64,000 bases of DNA from Arthrobacter castelli DSM 16402 (GTDB taxonomy: Bacteria > Actinomycetota > Actinomycetes > Actinomycetales > Micrococcaceae): NCBI RefSeq assembly GCF_000430705.1, contig NZ_AUMN01000017.1:1-64000 (forward strand). The letters are read 5' to 3'. The notes under the pieces were generated by a model that saw only the letters and a program-made list of their open reading frames with translations, was not told the DNA's origin and did not search any database. Shown here piece after piece: positions 34,778-44,768 of this stretch; the stretch's first letter is position 1; every line of letters begins with the position of its first letter. A program made the translations under genes and the position numbers.

Positions 34778-35968
34778 CTACTTAGTGATCTTGGTGACCC
34801 GGCCCGAGCCAACGGTGCGGCCACCCTCGCGGACGGCGAAGCCGAGGCCCTCTTCCATGGCGATGGGCTGGATCAGCTCAACGCTCATTTCCGTGTTGTC
34901 GCCGGGCATAACCATCTCGGTGCCTTCCGGCAACGTGATGACGCCGGTGACGTCGGTGGTGCGGAAGTAGAACTGCGGACGGTAGTTCGAGTAGAACGGG
35001 TTGTGGCGTCCACCCTCGTCCTTGGAGAGGATGTAGACGTTCGCCTCGAAGTCCGTGTGCGGGGTGATGGACTTCGGCTTCACCACGACCTGGCCACGCT
35101 CGACGTCCTCACGCTTGATGCCACGCAGCAGCAGGCCACAGTTCTCACCGGCCCATGCCTCGTCGAGCTGCTTGTGGAACATCTCGATACCGGTCACCGT
35201 GGTCTTCTGCAGCTCGCGGATGCCCACGATCTCGACCTCGGAGTTGATCGCGAGGGTGCCCCGCTCGGCCCGGCCCGTCACAACGGTTCCGCGGCCGGTA
35301 ATGGTGAACACGTCCTCGATCGGCATCAGGAACGGCTTGTCCTTGTCGCGGACCGGATCCGGGATGCTGTCGTCAATGGCGTGGACGAGCTCGACGATGG
35401 AGTCAACCCACTTCTCGTCGCCCTCCAGCGCCTTCAGTGCCGACACGCGCACCACCGGAGCGTTGTCGCCGTCGAACTCCTGCGAGCTGAGCAGCTCACG
35501 AACTTCCATTTCGACCAGGTCGAGGAGCTCTTCGTCCTCAACCATGTCGGCCTTGTTCAGCGCGACCAGCAGGTACGGCACGCCGACCTGCTTGGCCAGC
35601 AGCACGTGCTCGCGGGTCTGGGCCATCGGGCCGTCACTGGCGGCCACAACCAGGATCGCGCCGTCCATCTGGGCCGCACCGGTGATCATGTTCTTGATGT
35701 AGTCAGCGTGGCCCGGAGCATCGACGTGCGCGTAGTGACGCGCCTCGGTCTGGTACTCGATGTGGGCGATGTTAATGGTGATGCCGCGCTGCTTCTCTTC
35801 CGGAGCCGCGTCGATCGTGTCGAATGCCGAGGCATCGTTGAGGTGCGGGTACCTCTCGGCGAGCACCTTGGAAATGGCAGTGGTCAACGTGGTCTTGCCA
35901 TGGTCGACGTGACCGATGGTTCCGATGTTGACGTGCGGCTTAGTCCGCTCGAACTTTGCCTTCGCCAC
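34778..35968 (-). CDS. tuf: elongation factor Tu
   Basis: The 396-residue GTPase has [14 protein letters not shown] (G1), the [20 protein letters not shown] block (G3, with Ala in place of the more common Cys) and VALNKADM (G4), followed by domains 2 and 3. It delivers aminoacyl-tRNA to the ribosome. The start is GTG at 35966-35968 behind AGGAGG five bases upstream. It lies 191 bases after fusA with its own candidate promoter and ends at a hairpin. No elfamycin-resistance change is evident, though residues were not compared one by one. Confidence 0.98.
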   Translation of the reverse strand: MAKAKFERTKPHVNIGTIGHVDHGKTTLTTAISKVLAERYPHLNDASAFDTIDAAPEEKQRGITINIAHIEYQTEARHYAHVDAPGHADYIKNMITGAAQMDGAILVVAASDGPMAQTREHVLLAKQVGVPYLLVALNKADMVEDEELLDLVEMEVRELLSSQEFDGDNAPVVRVSALKALEGDEKWVDSIVELVHAIDDSIPDPVRDKDKPFLMPIEDVFTITGRGTVVTGRAERGTLAINSEVEIVGIRELQKTTVTGIEMFHKQLDEAWAGENCGLLLRGIKREDVERGQVVVKPKSITPHTDFEANVYILSKDEGGRHNPFYSNYRPQFYFRTTDVTGVITLPEGTEMVMPGDNTEMSVELIQPIAMEEGLGFAVREGGRTVGSGRVTKITK

Positions 35969-36039
35969 TGGTTCCTCCTAGAACGTTTGGTAGTAAGACT
36001 TACTTTTCAGTGGCGCTTTTCGTCACTGAAACCCATGCA

Positions 36040-36069
36040 AGTCTACTTGGGGCTGGTTTATTTGTTGAA
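36040..36069 (-). promoter_or_regulatory. candidate tuf promoter
   Basis: On the minus strand TTCAAC (36064-36069) and TAGACT (36040-36045) are separated by 18 bases, about 72 bases before the tuf start. The same TAGACT -10 is found before rplJ and tRNA-Trp in this window. Confidence 0.45.
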
Positions 36070-36120
36070 ATTCGTCCGTGGACGGGCCGTCCGGCATTGC
36101 GCCGATGACCCTGCAGCAGC

Positions 36121-36149
36121 GGTTGGCACCCGCGTGGCGGATGCCAACC
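36121..36149 (-). other. hairpin directly after fusA
   Basis: GGTTGGCA (36121-36128) pairs with TGCCAACC (36142-36149), continued inside by CCGC/GCGG after one mismatch. It begins eleven bases after the fusA stop. With no T-run it could reduce rather than block read-through from fusA into tuf. Confidence 0.5.
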
Positions 36150-36159
36150 AGCGAAGCTG

Positions 36160-38274
36160 CTACTCACCGCGGACTTTCTGAATGATCTCGTCGGCCACCG
36201 CTTTGGGGACCTCAGAGTAGCTATCAAACTGCATGGAGTACACAGCGCGGCCCTGGGTCTTCGACCGAAGGTCACCAATGTATCCAAACATACCGGAGAG
36301 GGGAACATGCGCGCGAATAACCTTCACACCGCTTGCATCCTCCATGGACTGCATCTGGCCGCGCCGGGAGTTCAGATCACCAATCACATCACCCATGTAT
36401 TCCTCAGGTGTGCGGACCTCAACATCCATCAGCGGTTCGAGCAGAACCGGCTTCGCCATCCGGGCAACTTCCTTGAAAGCCATCCGGCCGGCAATCTTGA
36501 ACGCCATTTCCGAAGAGTCGACGTCATGGTAGGCACCATCGACGAGGGTCGCCTTGATGCCGACAACCGGGTAGCCGGCGAGCACACCATCATTGAGCGC
36601 ATCCTGGATACCAGCGTCAACACTGGGGATGTACTCGCGCGGCACACGGCCACCGGTGATCTGGTTGTCAAACTCGTACATCTCACCTTCGGACGTATCC
36701 AGTGGTTCGATGCGGAGCTGGATCTTCGCGAACTGGCCGGAACCGCCAGTCTGCTTCTTGTGGGTGTAGTCGTACTTCTCGACCGTGCCCTTAATAGTTT
36801 CCCGGTAGGCCACCTGGGGCTTGCCGACGTTGGCGTCAACCTTGAATTCACGCCGCATCCGGTCCACCATGATGTCCAGCTGCAGCTCACCCATACCGCC
36901 GATGATCGTCTGCCCGGTGTCCTCGTTCAGGGAGACCCGGAAAGTCGGGTCTTCCTCGGCCAGCTTCTGGATGGCCACACCCAGTTTCTCCTGGTCGCCC
37001 TTGGTCTTGGGCTCAATTGCCACGTCGATGACCGGCCGCGGGAAGCTCATCGCCTCAAGGATGATCTGGTCGTTGGAGTCACACAGGGTGTCACCTGTGG
37101 TGGTGTCCTTCAGGCCGATGGCGGCATAGATGTGACCAGTCGTCACTTCCTCCACCGGGTTCTCCTTGTTGGCGTGCATCTGGAACAGCTTCCCGATGCG
37201 CTCGCGCCTGCCCTTGGTCGAGTTGACCACCTGGGCGCCGGTCTTCGCCTTGCCGGAGTAGACGCGCAGGTACGTCAAACGCCCGAAGAACGGGTGCGTC
37301 ACCACCTTGAACGCCAGCGCCGAGAACGGCGCCGTCGAATCCGCCGGACGGGTGATGATCTCTTCGAGATCATTGACCGGGTGGCCCTGGATGCTTGGCA
37401 CATCCAGCGGGGACGGCAGGTAGTCGATGACCGCGTCCAGCATCGGCTGCACGCCGCGGTTCTTGAACGCGGAACCACACAGCACCGGGTATGCCTCGGA
37501 ATTGGTGGTCAGGTGGCGGATGCCGGCAACGATCTCTTCGGTGGTCAGCTCTTCACCCTCGAGGTACTTCTCCATCAACGCTTCGTCGGTTTCGGCGACA
37601 TTCTCGATCAGGGCAGTGCGGTATTCCTGCGCCTTCTCTTTCAGGTCTTCGGGGATCTCCTCGATCTCGTACTTGGCACCCAGGGTGACGTCGCCCTTGG
37701 AGTCGCCGCGCCAGGTCAGCGCGCGCATGTGGATCAAGTCCACGACCCCTTCGAAGTTGCTCTCCGCACCGATCGGCAGCTGCAGGACCAACGGCTTGGC
37801 CTTCAGCCGGTTGACGATCGTGTCGACGGTGAAGTAGAAGTCGGCACCGAGCTTGTCCATCTTGTTGACAAAGCAGATGCGCGGCACGTTGTACTTATCG
37901 GCCTGCCGCCAGACCGTCTCGGACTGCGGCTCCACACCTTCCTTGCCGTCGAAGACTGCGACGGCGCCGTCGAGCACACGCAGTGAACGCTCCACCTCAA
38001 CGGTGAAGTCCACGTGGCCCGGGGTGTCGATGATGTTGATCTGGTTGTCTTCCCAGAAACATGTGGTCGCGGCGGAGGTGATGGTAATACCACGCTCCTG
38101 CTCCTGTGACATCCAGTCCATCGTCGACGCCCCGTCATGGGTCTCGCCGAGCTTGTGGTTGATACCGGTGTAGTACAGGATGCGCTCGGTAGTGGTGGTC
38201 TTACCGGCATCGATGTGGGCCATGATGCCGATATTGCGGACCTTTTTCAGGTCGGTAAGCACGTCAAGTGCCAC
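36160..38274 (-). CDS. fusA: elongation factor G
   Basis: The 704-residue GTPase has [19 protein letters not shown] (G1), [20 protein letters not shown] (G3) and [12 protein letters not shown] (G4), then domains II-V with [20 protein letters not shown] near the end. It drives translocation and, with RRF, recycling. The start is GTG at 38272-38274 with AAAGG eight bases upstream. It follows rpsG by 93 bases in the usual rpsL-rpsG-fusA-tuf order. Confidence 0.98.
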   Translation of the reverse strand: MALDVLTDLKKVRNIGIMAHIDAGKTTTTERILYYTGINHKLGETHDGASTMDWMSQEQERGITITSAATTCFWEDNQINIIDTPGHVDFTVEVERSLRVLDGAVAVFDGKEGVEPQSETVWRQADKYNVPRICFVNKMDKLGADFYFTVDTIVNRLKAKPLVLQLPIGAESNFEGVVDLIHMRALTWRGDSKGDVTLGAKYEIEEIPEDLKEKAQEYRTALIENVAETDEALMEKYLEGEELTTEEIVAGIRHLTTNSEAYPVLCGSAFKNRGVQPMLDAVIDYLPSPLDVPSIQGHPVNDLEEIITRPADSTAPFSALAFKVVTHPFFGRLTYLRVYSGKAKTGAQVVNSTKGRRERIGKLFQMHANKENPVEEVTTGHIYAAIGLKDTTTGDTLCDSNDQIILEAMSFPRPVIDVAIEPKTKGDQEKLGVAIQKLAEEDPTFRVSLNEDTGQTIIGGMGELQLDIMVDRMRREFKVDANVGKPQVAYRETIKGTVEKYDYTHKKQTGGSGQFAKIQLRIEPLDTSEGEMYEFDNQITGGRVPREYIPSVDAGIQDALNDGVLAGYPVVGIKATLVDGAYHDVDSSEMAFKIAGRMAFKEVARMAKPVLLEPLMDVEVRTPEEYMGDVIGDLNSRRGQMQSMEDASGVKVIRAHVPLSGMFGYIGDLRSKTQGRAVYSMQFDSYSEVPKAVADEIIQKVRGE

Positions 38275-38367
38275 GGTGTCTGCCTTTCAGGTTTGGCCTG
38301 GGTACGACGCCGGCGTAACTGATGGGTGCCGCCGGCACCTGGCGCTGGCCGCCGTCGTACTTCGGTT

Positions 38368-38838
38368 TTACCAGCGGTAGTGGGCGAAGGCCTTGTTGGA
38401 CTCGGCCATCTTGTGGGTGTCTTCGCGACGCTTCACAGCGGCACCGAGACCATTGGACGCATCCAGAATCTCGTTCTGCAGGCGTTCCGTCATGCTCTTC
38501 TCGCGACGGGCCTTGGAGTATCCAACCAGCCAGCGCAGGGCGAGGGCCGTGGCGCGGCCTGGCTTGACCTCGACGGGCACCTGGTAGGTGGCACCGCCGA
38601 CGCGGCGGGACTTCACCTCCAGGGCGGGCTTCACGTTGTCCATGGCCTTCTTCAGCGCGGCCACAGGGTCGCCGCCGGTCTTGGCCTGAACGCCGTTGAG
38701 TGCACCGTAGACGATGCGCTCGGCGGTTGACTTCTTACCGTCGACCAGCACCTTGTTGATCAACTGGGTGACCAAGGGTGATCCGTGGACGGGATCTACA
38801 ACTAGGGGGCGCTTCGGCGCCGGTCCCTTACGAGGCAT
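38368..38838 (-). CDS. rpsG: 30S ribosomal protein S7
   Basis: The 156-residue S7 begins [20 protein letters not shown] and contains [20 protein letters not shown] and the C-terminal [21 protein letters not shown]7 starts assembly of the 30S head and can repress the str operon. The start overlaps the rpsL stop by one base. Confidence 0.98.
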   Translation of the reverse strand: MPRKGPAPKRPLVVDPVHGSPLVTQLINKVLVDGKKSTAERIVYGALNGVQAKTGGDPVAALKKAMDNVKPALEVKSRRVGGATYQVPVEVKPGRATALALRWLVGYSKARREKSMTERLQNEILDASNGLGAAVKRREDTHKMAESNKAFAHYRW

Positions 38839-39212
38839 TACTTCTTCTCCTTCTTGGCGCCGTAGAGGCTGCGGGACTGCTGGCGGTTCTTCACGCCCTG
38901 GGTATCGAGAGCACCGCGGACGATCTTGTAGCGGACACCAGGCAGGTCCTTCACACGGCCGCCGCGCACCAGCACGATGGAGTGTTCCTGCAGGTTATGC
39001 CCGACGCCGGGGATGTAAGCAGTGACCTCCATGCCGCTGTTGAGCCGCACACGGGCGACCTTGCGCAACGCGGAGTTCGGCTTCTTCGGAGTGGTGGTGT
39101 AGACACGCGTGCAGACGCCACGGCGCATCGGGTTGCCCTGAAGCGCAGGAGCATCATACTTCGGGAGCTTCGGGGAGCGGCCCTTCCGGACCAGCTGATT
39201 AATTGTTGGCAC
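38838..39212 (-). CDS. rpsL: 30S ribosomal protein S12
   Basis: The 124-residue S12 contains [20 protein letters not shown] and [20 protein letters not shown], with lysines at both usual streptomycin-resistance sites in the wild-type state. S12 controls decoding accuracy. The start is GTG at 39210-39212 ([12 protein letters not shown]), with GGAG nine bases ahead. It is the first gene of the str operon. Confidence 0.98.
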   Translation of the reverse strand: MPTINQLVRKGRSPKLPKYDAPALQGNPMRRGVCTRVYTTTPKKPNSALRKVARVRLNSGMEVTAYIPGVGHNLQEHSIVLVRGGRVKDLPGVRYKIVRGALDTQGVKNRQQSRSLYGAKKEKK

Positions 39213-39550
39213 TTATTGGTTCTCCATACATTCTCGAGAAGTTCTCATTCACTCAGCCCCGCTGCCCGGTCCCTGCCCCGCCCGCGTCCAGCCGGGCGGT
39301 ATCGGGTAAGGTGCCGAAGCGAAGCACTGTCGGCTCGTTCTGCACACTTCGCTTGATCCGAACCGGAACGTGCCTAGGCATGCAAAAACGTGGCATTCGT
39401 TGCACAAGGACCCTGCAACCCGGAAACAGGCCCCAGCTTCTTCGCAGTTCGAAATCCTGCTCAGGAACCGGCCTTCATCCACTGCCACACAAACAATTGA
39501 CTCCTATAGTAGCAGACAAGCAGCAGACATCGCGCACCGGAATCACGCGG
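39213..39550 (-). other. str operon upstream region
   Basis: No gene is visible in these 338 bases. They must hold the promoter of rpsL-rpsG-fusA. By eye the best -10 candidates on the minus strand are in TACTATAGG (near 39506-39514), but I found no matching -35, so I do not mark a promoter. The region shows short inverted repeats near 39277-39300 (GCCCGGCTGG and CCGGGC blocks). Confidence 0.3.
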
Positions 39551-39629
39551 ATCTCCGCGCGGCGCGGAGCGCCTTGGTCGATCACTGAGGCGGTGGTCGA
39601 GTAGGGCGCTCAGCGCCCGTATCGAGACC
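39551..39629. repeat. compound GC-rich dispersed repeat at the 3' end of the FAD dehydrogenase gene
   Basis: Two halves are joined. The first (39553-39580) is identical over 28 bases to the repeat inside the P1 peptidase gene at 15474-15501. The second (39592-39629) reads GGTGGTCGAG then TAGGGCGCTCAGCGCCC then GTATCGAGACC, with a 7-base inner palindrome GGGCGCT-CAGCGCCC, a type widespread between genes of Micrococcales. The minus-strand reading starts exactly at the stop codon of the neighbouring gene (TAGGTCTCGAT). Confidence 0.85.
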
Positions 39630-41278
39630 TAGCCGAGCGCTGCGGCCGCCGCCCGTCCGGCTTGCCGGCCGGAGAACAGACAGCCACCGAGGAAAGTCCC
39701 TTCCAAGGAGTTATAGCCGTGCATCCCGCCGCCGCCGAAACCGCTGGCCTCCCCTGCCGCATATAGGCCCGGCAGCGGGTCCCCGCCGGGCTGCAGCACC
39801 CGGCCCTGAAGATCTGTCTCCAGGCCGCCCAGGGTCTTGCGGGTCAGGATGTTCAAGCGGACGGCGATGAGCGGGCCGGCTTTGGGGTCGAGCAAACGAT
39901 GCGGTGATGCGACGCGGATCAACTTGTCGCCACGGTACCGGCGCGCTCCACGCACCGCCGTCACCTGCGCGTCCTTGCTGAAGGAATTGCCGATCTCACG
40001 ATCGCGGGCAACGACGGTCTGTTCCAGGTCCCGTTCACTGATCAGCCCGTCCCCACTGAGCGCGTTCATACCAGACGCCAACTCGCTGATTGTGCCGGCC
40101 ACGATGAAGTCCCGGCCGTGTTTCTTGAACGCTTCCACCGGCGGCGGCGCACCTGGTTTCACCCTGGCCAGCACGTCACGGATACTCCTGCCGGTCAGGT
40201 CCGGGTTCTGCTCCGAACCGGATAGTGCGAATTCCTTCTCGATGATCTTCTGAGTGAGGATAAACCAGCTGTAGTCGAATCCAGTCCCGGCGATGTGTTT
40301 CAGCGTTCCCAGGGTGTCGAATCCCGGAAACAGCGGGGCCGGCAAGCGTTGCCCGGTGGCATCGAGCCATAGCGACGACGGCCCGGGCAGGATACGGATG
40401 CCGTGGTTCTGCCAGACCGGATCCCAGTTGTGCACGCCTTCCACGTAGTGCCACATGCGGTCCGGATTGATCACCCGCCCGCCGGCCTCCTCCGTAATCC
40501 CGAGCATCCGCCCGTCCACGTAGGCCGGAACCCCCGAAATCATCCGCCGCGGCACCGGACCAAGCCGTGCCGGCCACGCTCTCCGGACCAGGTCGTGGTT
40601 GCCGCCGATGCCTCCCGAAGCGACAATCACGGCCTGAGCATGCAATTCGAACTGGTCCACTTCGCTACTGCCGCCGGCCACTGCCCGGCCGGCGTCGTTC
40701 GGTTCCAGTACGCTGCCCCGGACGCCGTCGACGGCGCCGTCATGCCGGATCAGCCCGTCGACGCGGTGCCGGAACCGCAATGAGACGAGACCGGCGTCGA
40801 CCGCCGTGCGGACTCGCCGGACGAAAGGTTCCATGACTGCCGGGCCGGTGCCCCACGTCAGGTGGAACCGCGGCACCGAATTGCCGTGCCCGTTCGCACG
40901 TCCATCGCCCCGCTCCGCCCAGCCGATCACCGGGAAGATCCGATGCCCCATGCCGTGCAGCCAGGTTCGCTTCTCGCCGGAGGCAAAATCCACATACGCT
41001 TCGGCCCATTTGCGTGGCCAGTAGTCCTCATCCCGGTCGAATGCGGCGCTGCCCATCCAGTCCTGCAGTGCCAGTTCGTGGGAGTCGTTGATGCCCATCC
41101 GGCGCTGCTCGGGCGTATCGACCATGAACAGCCCGCCCAGCGACCAGAACGCCTGTCCGCCCAGGTTCGCTTCGGATTCCTGGTCGAGCAGGATCACTTT
41201 CCTGCCGGCGTCGGCCAGTTCCGCGGTGGCAGTCAGTCCGGCAAGGCCGGCACCGACCACGATGACGTCTGCGTCCAT
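39629..41278 (-). CDS. FAD-binding dehydrogenase (fumarate reductase/KstD-like)
   Basis: The 549-residue flavoprotein starts MDADVIVVGAGLAGLTATAE, a Rossmann FAD-binding site, followed by VILLDQE. Other flavin contacts are GGQAFWSLGG, AVIVASGGIGGNHDLV and the C-terminal LYAAGEASGFGGGGMHGYNS. This group includes fumarate reductase-like and ketosteroid dehydrogenase-like enzymes; the substrate is unknown. I chose ATG 41276-41278 because it directly precedes the Rossmann strand; the open frame runs on through a 58-base repeat upstream. Its stop codon TAG overlaps a dispersed repeat. It lies next to and in the same direction as the tctCBA transporter, so it may act on the imported carboxylate. 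Confidence 0.85.
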   Translation of the reverse strand: MDADVIVVGAGLAGLTATAELADAGRKVILLDQESEANLGGQAFWSLGGLFMVDTPEQRRMGINDSHELALQDWMGSAAFDRDEDYWPRKWAEAYVDFASGEKRTWLHGMGHRIFPVIGWAERGDGRANGHGNSVPRFHLTWGTGPAVMEPFVRRVRTAVDAGLVSLRFRHRVDGLIRHDGAVDGVRGSVLEPNDAGRAVAGGSSEVDQFELHAQAVIVASGGIGGNHDLVRRAWPARLGPVPRRMISGVPAYVDGRMLGITEEAGGRVINPDRMWHYVEGVHNWDPVWQNHGIRILPGPSSLWLDATGQRLPAPLFPGFDTLGTLKHIAGTGFDYSWFILTQKIIEKEFALSGSEQNPDLTGRSIRDVLARVKPGAPPPVEAFKKHGRDFIVAGTISELASGMNALSGDGLISERDLEQTVVARDREIGNSFSKDAQVTAVRGARRYRGDKLIRVASPHRLLDPKAGPLIAVRLNILTRKTLGGLETDLQGRVLQPGGDPLPGLYAAGEASGFGGGGMHGYNSLEGTFLGGCLFSGRQAGRAAAAALG

Positions 41279-41414
41279 AGTGACGATACTAACCGCACTT
41301 GGACGGTCCTGTACCTGTACGGCCCAGAGCCTCTGGACGCCCACTCCCTGGACGCCCCCTTTCCTGGACGCCCTCCCCTGGTTCGGCCGGAACCTTCCCC
41401 TGTTAAACAGAAAT

Positions 41415-41472
41415 GCTCCGGTATGGGACAACTGACCGGCGGCGCCGGTGGCAATATGTCCCATACCGGAGC
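41415..41472. repeat. 58-bp palindromic element, copy 1
   Basis: A perfect 16-base stem, GCTCCGGTATGGGACA and its complement, encloses a 26-base loop with a conserved centre (GCCACCGGCGCCGCCGGTC on the minus strand). A second copy of exactly 58 bases lies at 44769-44826, with 50 identical positions. Here it sits between the tctA stop and the FAD dehydrogenase start, so it may also act as terminator. Nearby (41332-41386) CCTGGACGCCC occurs three times. Confidence 0.85.
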
Positions 41473-41495
41473 TAAATCCGGCCAGGGCTCCAGTA

Positions 41496-43001
41496 CTAAG
41501 GCTGGTCGATTTTCTGCGCGTCGGCCGCTGCCTTCCGCCGCGCCTTGTTCGACCGCCACAGCGAGAAGAACAGCGACGCCGCAGAGAGCACGAGCAGCAC
41601 GAACGGCAGCGGATCGAGCATCCAGCTGAAGCTGCCGCCGTACTGGATCATGGCCAGACGGAAATTGTCTTCGGCCAGCGGCCCGACAATGACGCCGATC
41701 AGCAGTGGTGCAATCGGGAAGCCGCCCTTGAGCATGAAGTAGCCAAGCACGCCGGCGGCCAGCATCACCACGACGTCGAACGGATTGGTCCGCACGGCGT
41801 ACGAACCCACGATGGACAGGATCAGCACGATCGGCCACAGCAGCGCCGGTGGTATCCGGATGACCTGTGCCCAGGCCCTGATTCCCAGCGAACCGACAAA
41901 CAATAGCACGACGAATCCGGCCAGAATCGCGATAAAGGATCCGTAGACCAGCTCGGGATTCGACGCGAACAACTGGGGCCCGGGCCGCAGCCCCTGGACC
42001 AGCAGCGCCCCGATCAAAACCGCAGCAGCAGTGTTGCCGGGAATGCCCAGCGTCAACGTGGGGACCAGGCCACCGACCTGCGCCGAGTTGTTGGCCGACT
42101 CCGCTGCTGCCACGCCGCGGGAATCGCCGTGACCGAACTTCTCCCGGTCGTGCCGCGCGAACCGGCGGGTCTCGTTATAGGCAACGTAGCCGCCAATATC
42201 CCCGCCGACGCCGGGAAGCGCGCCTATAAAGAAGCCCAGCACTCCGGAACCGACAGTGGTAGGTGACATGCGACGCAGGTCTTTGCCCTTCAGTCGGAAA
42301 CTGCCCATACTGGCGGCCTTGCTCTCCTTGTGCATGTGTTCAATCTGGAACAAGGCCTCGGCCGCGCCAAACAAACCGACCAGCAAGGCGATGAGTTCAA
42401 TACCACCGCTCAACTGCTGGATGCCGAAGGTGAACCGCTGGGCACCGGATATTCCATCCAGGCCGACCATGGCAATCAACACCCCGAGGGCGGCGCTGAT
42501 CACGCCCTTGGCCAGGGCGCCCTCCCCCAGAGAGGCGATGATGGTCAGCGCGAGCACCGCCAAGGCAAAGTACTCGGCCGGCCCGAATTGCAACGCAACT
42601 TCGGCGACGGCGGGAGCCGAAACGATCAGCATCACCGTCGCCAGCAGGCCGCCGACAACGGAAGCCACGAGGGACACGCTGAGCGCCTTGCCCGCCTGCC
42701 CGTTCCGCGTCATTGGATACCCGTCCAGCACCGTCGCCGCCGAGGCCGGAGTACCGGGCGTTCTCAGCAGGATGGCCGGAATGGACCCTGCGTAGCACGC
42801 CCCGTTGTAAATCCCCAACAGCAGCACCAGGCCGGGCAGCGGATCCAGCGTGAATGTGAAAGGCAGGAAGACCGCGATCCCCACCGTTGCCGACAAACCG
42901 GGCATTGCTCCGATGACAACTCCGAGCAATATCCCCAGCACGGTCAGAATCAGGACCGAAGGGTCCAACACGGCTTCAGCGCCTGCAAGCCAATTGCTCA
43001 T
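41496..43001 (-). CDS. tctA: tripartite tricarboxylate transporter, large membrane subunit
   Basis: The 501-residue protein has about 11-12 hydrophobic segments and the two family motifs: GVVIGAMPGLSATVGIAVFL near residue 24 and GFFIGALPGVGGDIGGYVAY near residue 255. TctA is the channel part of a solute-binding-protein-dependent secondary transporter for tri- or dicarboxylates, driven by ion gradient and not by ATP. It overlaps tctB by four bases and carries a charged C-terminus (SNKARRKAAADAQKIDQP). The solute is set by TctC and cannot be inferred. Confidence 0.93.
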   Translation of the reverse strand: MSNWLAGAEAVLDPSVLILTVLGILLGVVIGAMPGLSATVGIAVFLPFTFTLDPLPGLVLLLGIYNGACYAGSIPAILLRTPGTPASAATVLDGYPMTRNGQAGKALSVSLVASVVGGLLATVMLIVSAPAVAEVALQFGPAEYFALAVLALTIIASLGEGALAKGVISAALGVLIAMVGLDGISGAQRFTFGIQQLSGGIELIALLVGLFGAAEALFQIEHMHKESKAASMGSFRLKGKDLRRMSPTTVGSGVLGFFIGALPGVGGDIGGYVAYNETRRFARHDREKFGHGDSRGVAAAESANNSAQVGGLVPTLTLGIPGNTAAAVLIGALLVQGLRPGPQLFASNPELVYGSFIAILAGFVVLLFVGSLGIRAWAQVIRIPPALLWPIVLILSIVGSYAVRTNPFDVVVMLAAGVLGYFMLKGGFPIAPLLIGVIVGPLAEDNFRLAMIQYGGSFSWMLDPLPFVLLVLSAASLFFSLWRSNKARRKAAADAQKIDQP

Positions 43002-43453
43002 ATCGGCAGACCTCCCAGTCCGCTGGTGGGCAACGCCACGCCGAGGAGTGTCCTAAACACATAGAACAACCCCAGCCCGACGCCGAGCGGCATGACGATC
43101 AGCGTCACCGGACGGCGGATTCCCAGCAGGAAAAGCTCCGCGAGAGTAAATGCCACGGTGGTGATGACAAACCCGATGATGTCCAAAACCATCGCATATC
43201 CGGCCAACAGCGCCACCGTGCCAATCACCCGGCCCGCGTAGAGTCCGCGGGGCAGTGCTTCTCCCGGCTGCGGACGGAAGAGCGGCACCAGTGCGAGCAC
43301 GCCGATAAGCACCGCCAGCCCCCGCGGGAAGGCTGCAACTCCGGGATCGAGTTCCTGTACGGGATCCGGCATGGTGAAACTGTAGGCGAAGACGAATACC
43401 GCCAACGCCAGCAGGATCACCGCCGCGACCCGGTCGCCTGGATTCCTGGTCAT
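42998..43453 (-). CDS. tctB: tripartite tricarboxylate transporter, small membrane subunit
   Basis: The 151-residue protein has four membrane helices in the TctB pattern (VAAVILLALAVFVFAYSFTM at the start; LIVMPLGVGLGLFYVFRTLL near the end). I chose ATG 43451-43453, which lies seven bases after the tctC stop; an ATG at 43489 would overlap tctC by 29 bases and add a charged 12-residue lead. TctB is essential in characterised systems though its role is not understood. It overlaps tctA by four bases. Confidence 0.85.
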   Translation of the reverse strand: MTRNPGDRVAAVILLALAVFVFAYSFTMPDPVQELDPGVAAFPRGLAVLIGVLALVPLFRPQPGEALPRGLYAGRVIGTVALLAGYAMVLDIIGFVITTVAFTLAELFLLGIRRPVTLIVMPLGVGLGLFYVFRTLLGVALPTSGLGGLPI

Positions 43454-43460
43454 CGCCGGA

Positions 43461-44504
43461 CTAACCTGCCTTGATTCCGACTTCTTCAATAACCTTGCCG
43501 TACTGCTTGGACAGATCCTGCAGGTAGGCCTCGAACTCCTTCGGCGGCAGGTAGTCGAGGGTCAGGTTCTGTTCCTTCATCGACTGCTGGAACTCGTCGG
43601 ACTGGATTGCCTCGTGCAGGCACTTGTCGAGCTTCTCCACCCGCTTCTTCGGGGTCTCATCCGGAACCGCCAGGCCCAAGTGCGACGCCGAGGTCCAGTC
43701 GATTCCGATCTCCTTCAAGGTCGGCGTATCGGGGATGGCATCGAGGCGCTCGTCACCGGCGACAGCGAGCGGACGCAGCCGTCCGGATTCCACCTGCCCG
43801 ATCGCTTCACTGAGTACGACGGAGACCAGGTCGGCCTGTCCGCCGATCGTCGCCTGCACCGCCGAGGCACCGCCGTCGAACGGCAGGTAGCGGAACTGGT
43901 CCTTCACCCCGGCCTCCAACGCCAAGCCGGCCGCTGCAAGGTGGTAGACCGACCCGGTTCCGCTGGTGGCGGCGTTGATCGTTTTGCCGTTCTCAGCGGC
44001 CTTAATCAGGTCTTCCATCGACTTGTACGGCGAATCGGCCGGGACGAAGAAGACGTGGGGGTTGAGCGCGTACCGCATCACACCCTTGAAGTCATTGGGC
44101 CGCACATCCGTGATGCCCAGCTTGTAAAGATAGGCCAGCTCGGTGGCGGTGGCACCGACGGTGTATCCATTGGGCTCAGCATTCGCTGTGGCGCTGAAGC
44201 CAACGGCGCCCGCGCTGCCGGTCTGGTTGCTGGCGATGATGTTGGTGCCGCAGGTTTCCTCGGCGATGGCCGCCATGCCGCGGACGCTGACATCGGTGCT
44301 GCCGCCGGCAGCATAGGGAATGATCATTTCGATGGTTTCGGAGGGGAAGTCGCTACCGCCCCCACTGTCGCCACCACCGCACGCGGTGGTGGCAAGGAGA
44401 GCCGCGGTGGCGGCCACAGCGCCGGAAGTCCTCACCACGTTCTTCGGCCACTTGCCTCGTTGCTGCGGCGCAGTGGACGCGCCGCCCTTCTTAAGTAACT
44501 GCAT
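43461..44504 (-). CDS. tctC: tripartite tricarboxylate transporter, solute-binding lipoprotein
   Basis: The 347-residue protein has a basic start, a hydrophobic segment and a lipobox-like ATTAC with Cys at about residue 42, followed by a Gly/Ser linker. The mature part is TctC-like: ETIEMIIPYAAGGSTDVSVR, GSAGAVGFSATANAEPNGYT, INAATSGTGSVYHLAAAGLA and RPLAVAGDERLDAIPDTPTL. It captures the substrate outside the membrane. AAAGGAG lies seven bases before the ATG. It is the first gene of the tctCBA operon. Two-component or other regulators of this operon are not in the window. Confidence 0.93.
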   Translation of the reverse strand: MQLLKKGGASTAPQQRGKWPKNVVRTSGAVAATAALLATTACGGGDSGGGSDFPSETIEMIIPYAAGGSTDVSVRGMAAIAEETCGTNIIASNQTGSAGAVGFSATANAEPNGYTVGATATELAYLYKLGITDVRPNDFKGVMRYALNPHVFFVPADSPYKSMEDLIKAAENGKTINAATSGTGSVYHLAAAGLALEAGVKDQFRYLPFDGGASAVQATIGGQADLVSVVLSEAIGQVESGRLRPLAVAGDERLDAIPDTPTLKEIGIDWTSASHLGLAVPDETPKKRVEKLDKCLHEAIQSDEFQQSMKEQNLTLDYLPPKEFEAYLQDLSKQYGKVIEEVGIKAG

Positions 44505-44768
44505 GGTCAGCTCCTTTTTCGTTCAACGGTTTGCTGTTGTGCCGTCCGCCGGTCGCCCCCACGCCGACCCCGCCACCGGCTGGTAAAACCAAACCTGAAC
44601 GGTGTGCGCACACACGTACGAATAGCGAACATCAGTAGTCTAGCTCACAGTCTGTGACGTGTGCAACGGAGTGCGGCGATTGCGTTACACATTGTTATCC
44701 CGCCGTGAATCGAGGGGCTGCTTCTCCACCAACAGCGCCGCCCCACGACGAAGCAGCTGCCCTGGATC
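44505..44768 (-). other. tctC upstream region
   Basis: No gene is visible. The part near 44590-44645 contains an imperfect symmetric GTGTGCGCACACAC-like block (TGTGCGCACAC at 44602-44612), which could be an operator for the tct operon. The rest shows nothing I can name. Confidence 0.35.

Noticed and set aside
36307-37986. 559-codon open frame on the plus strand
   Set aside because: Antisense of fusA, no recognisable protein.
38838-39212. Streptomycin resistance change in rpsL
   Set aside because: Both usual lysines (in [12 protein letters not shown] and GGRVKDLPG) are present.
10632-39212. Additional tRNA or rRNA genes inside the ribosomal protein region
   Set aside because: No cloverleaf or rRNA-like sequence was seen; the only tRNA found is tRNA-Trp at 61075-61147.
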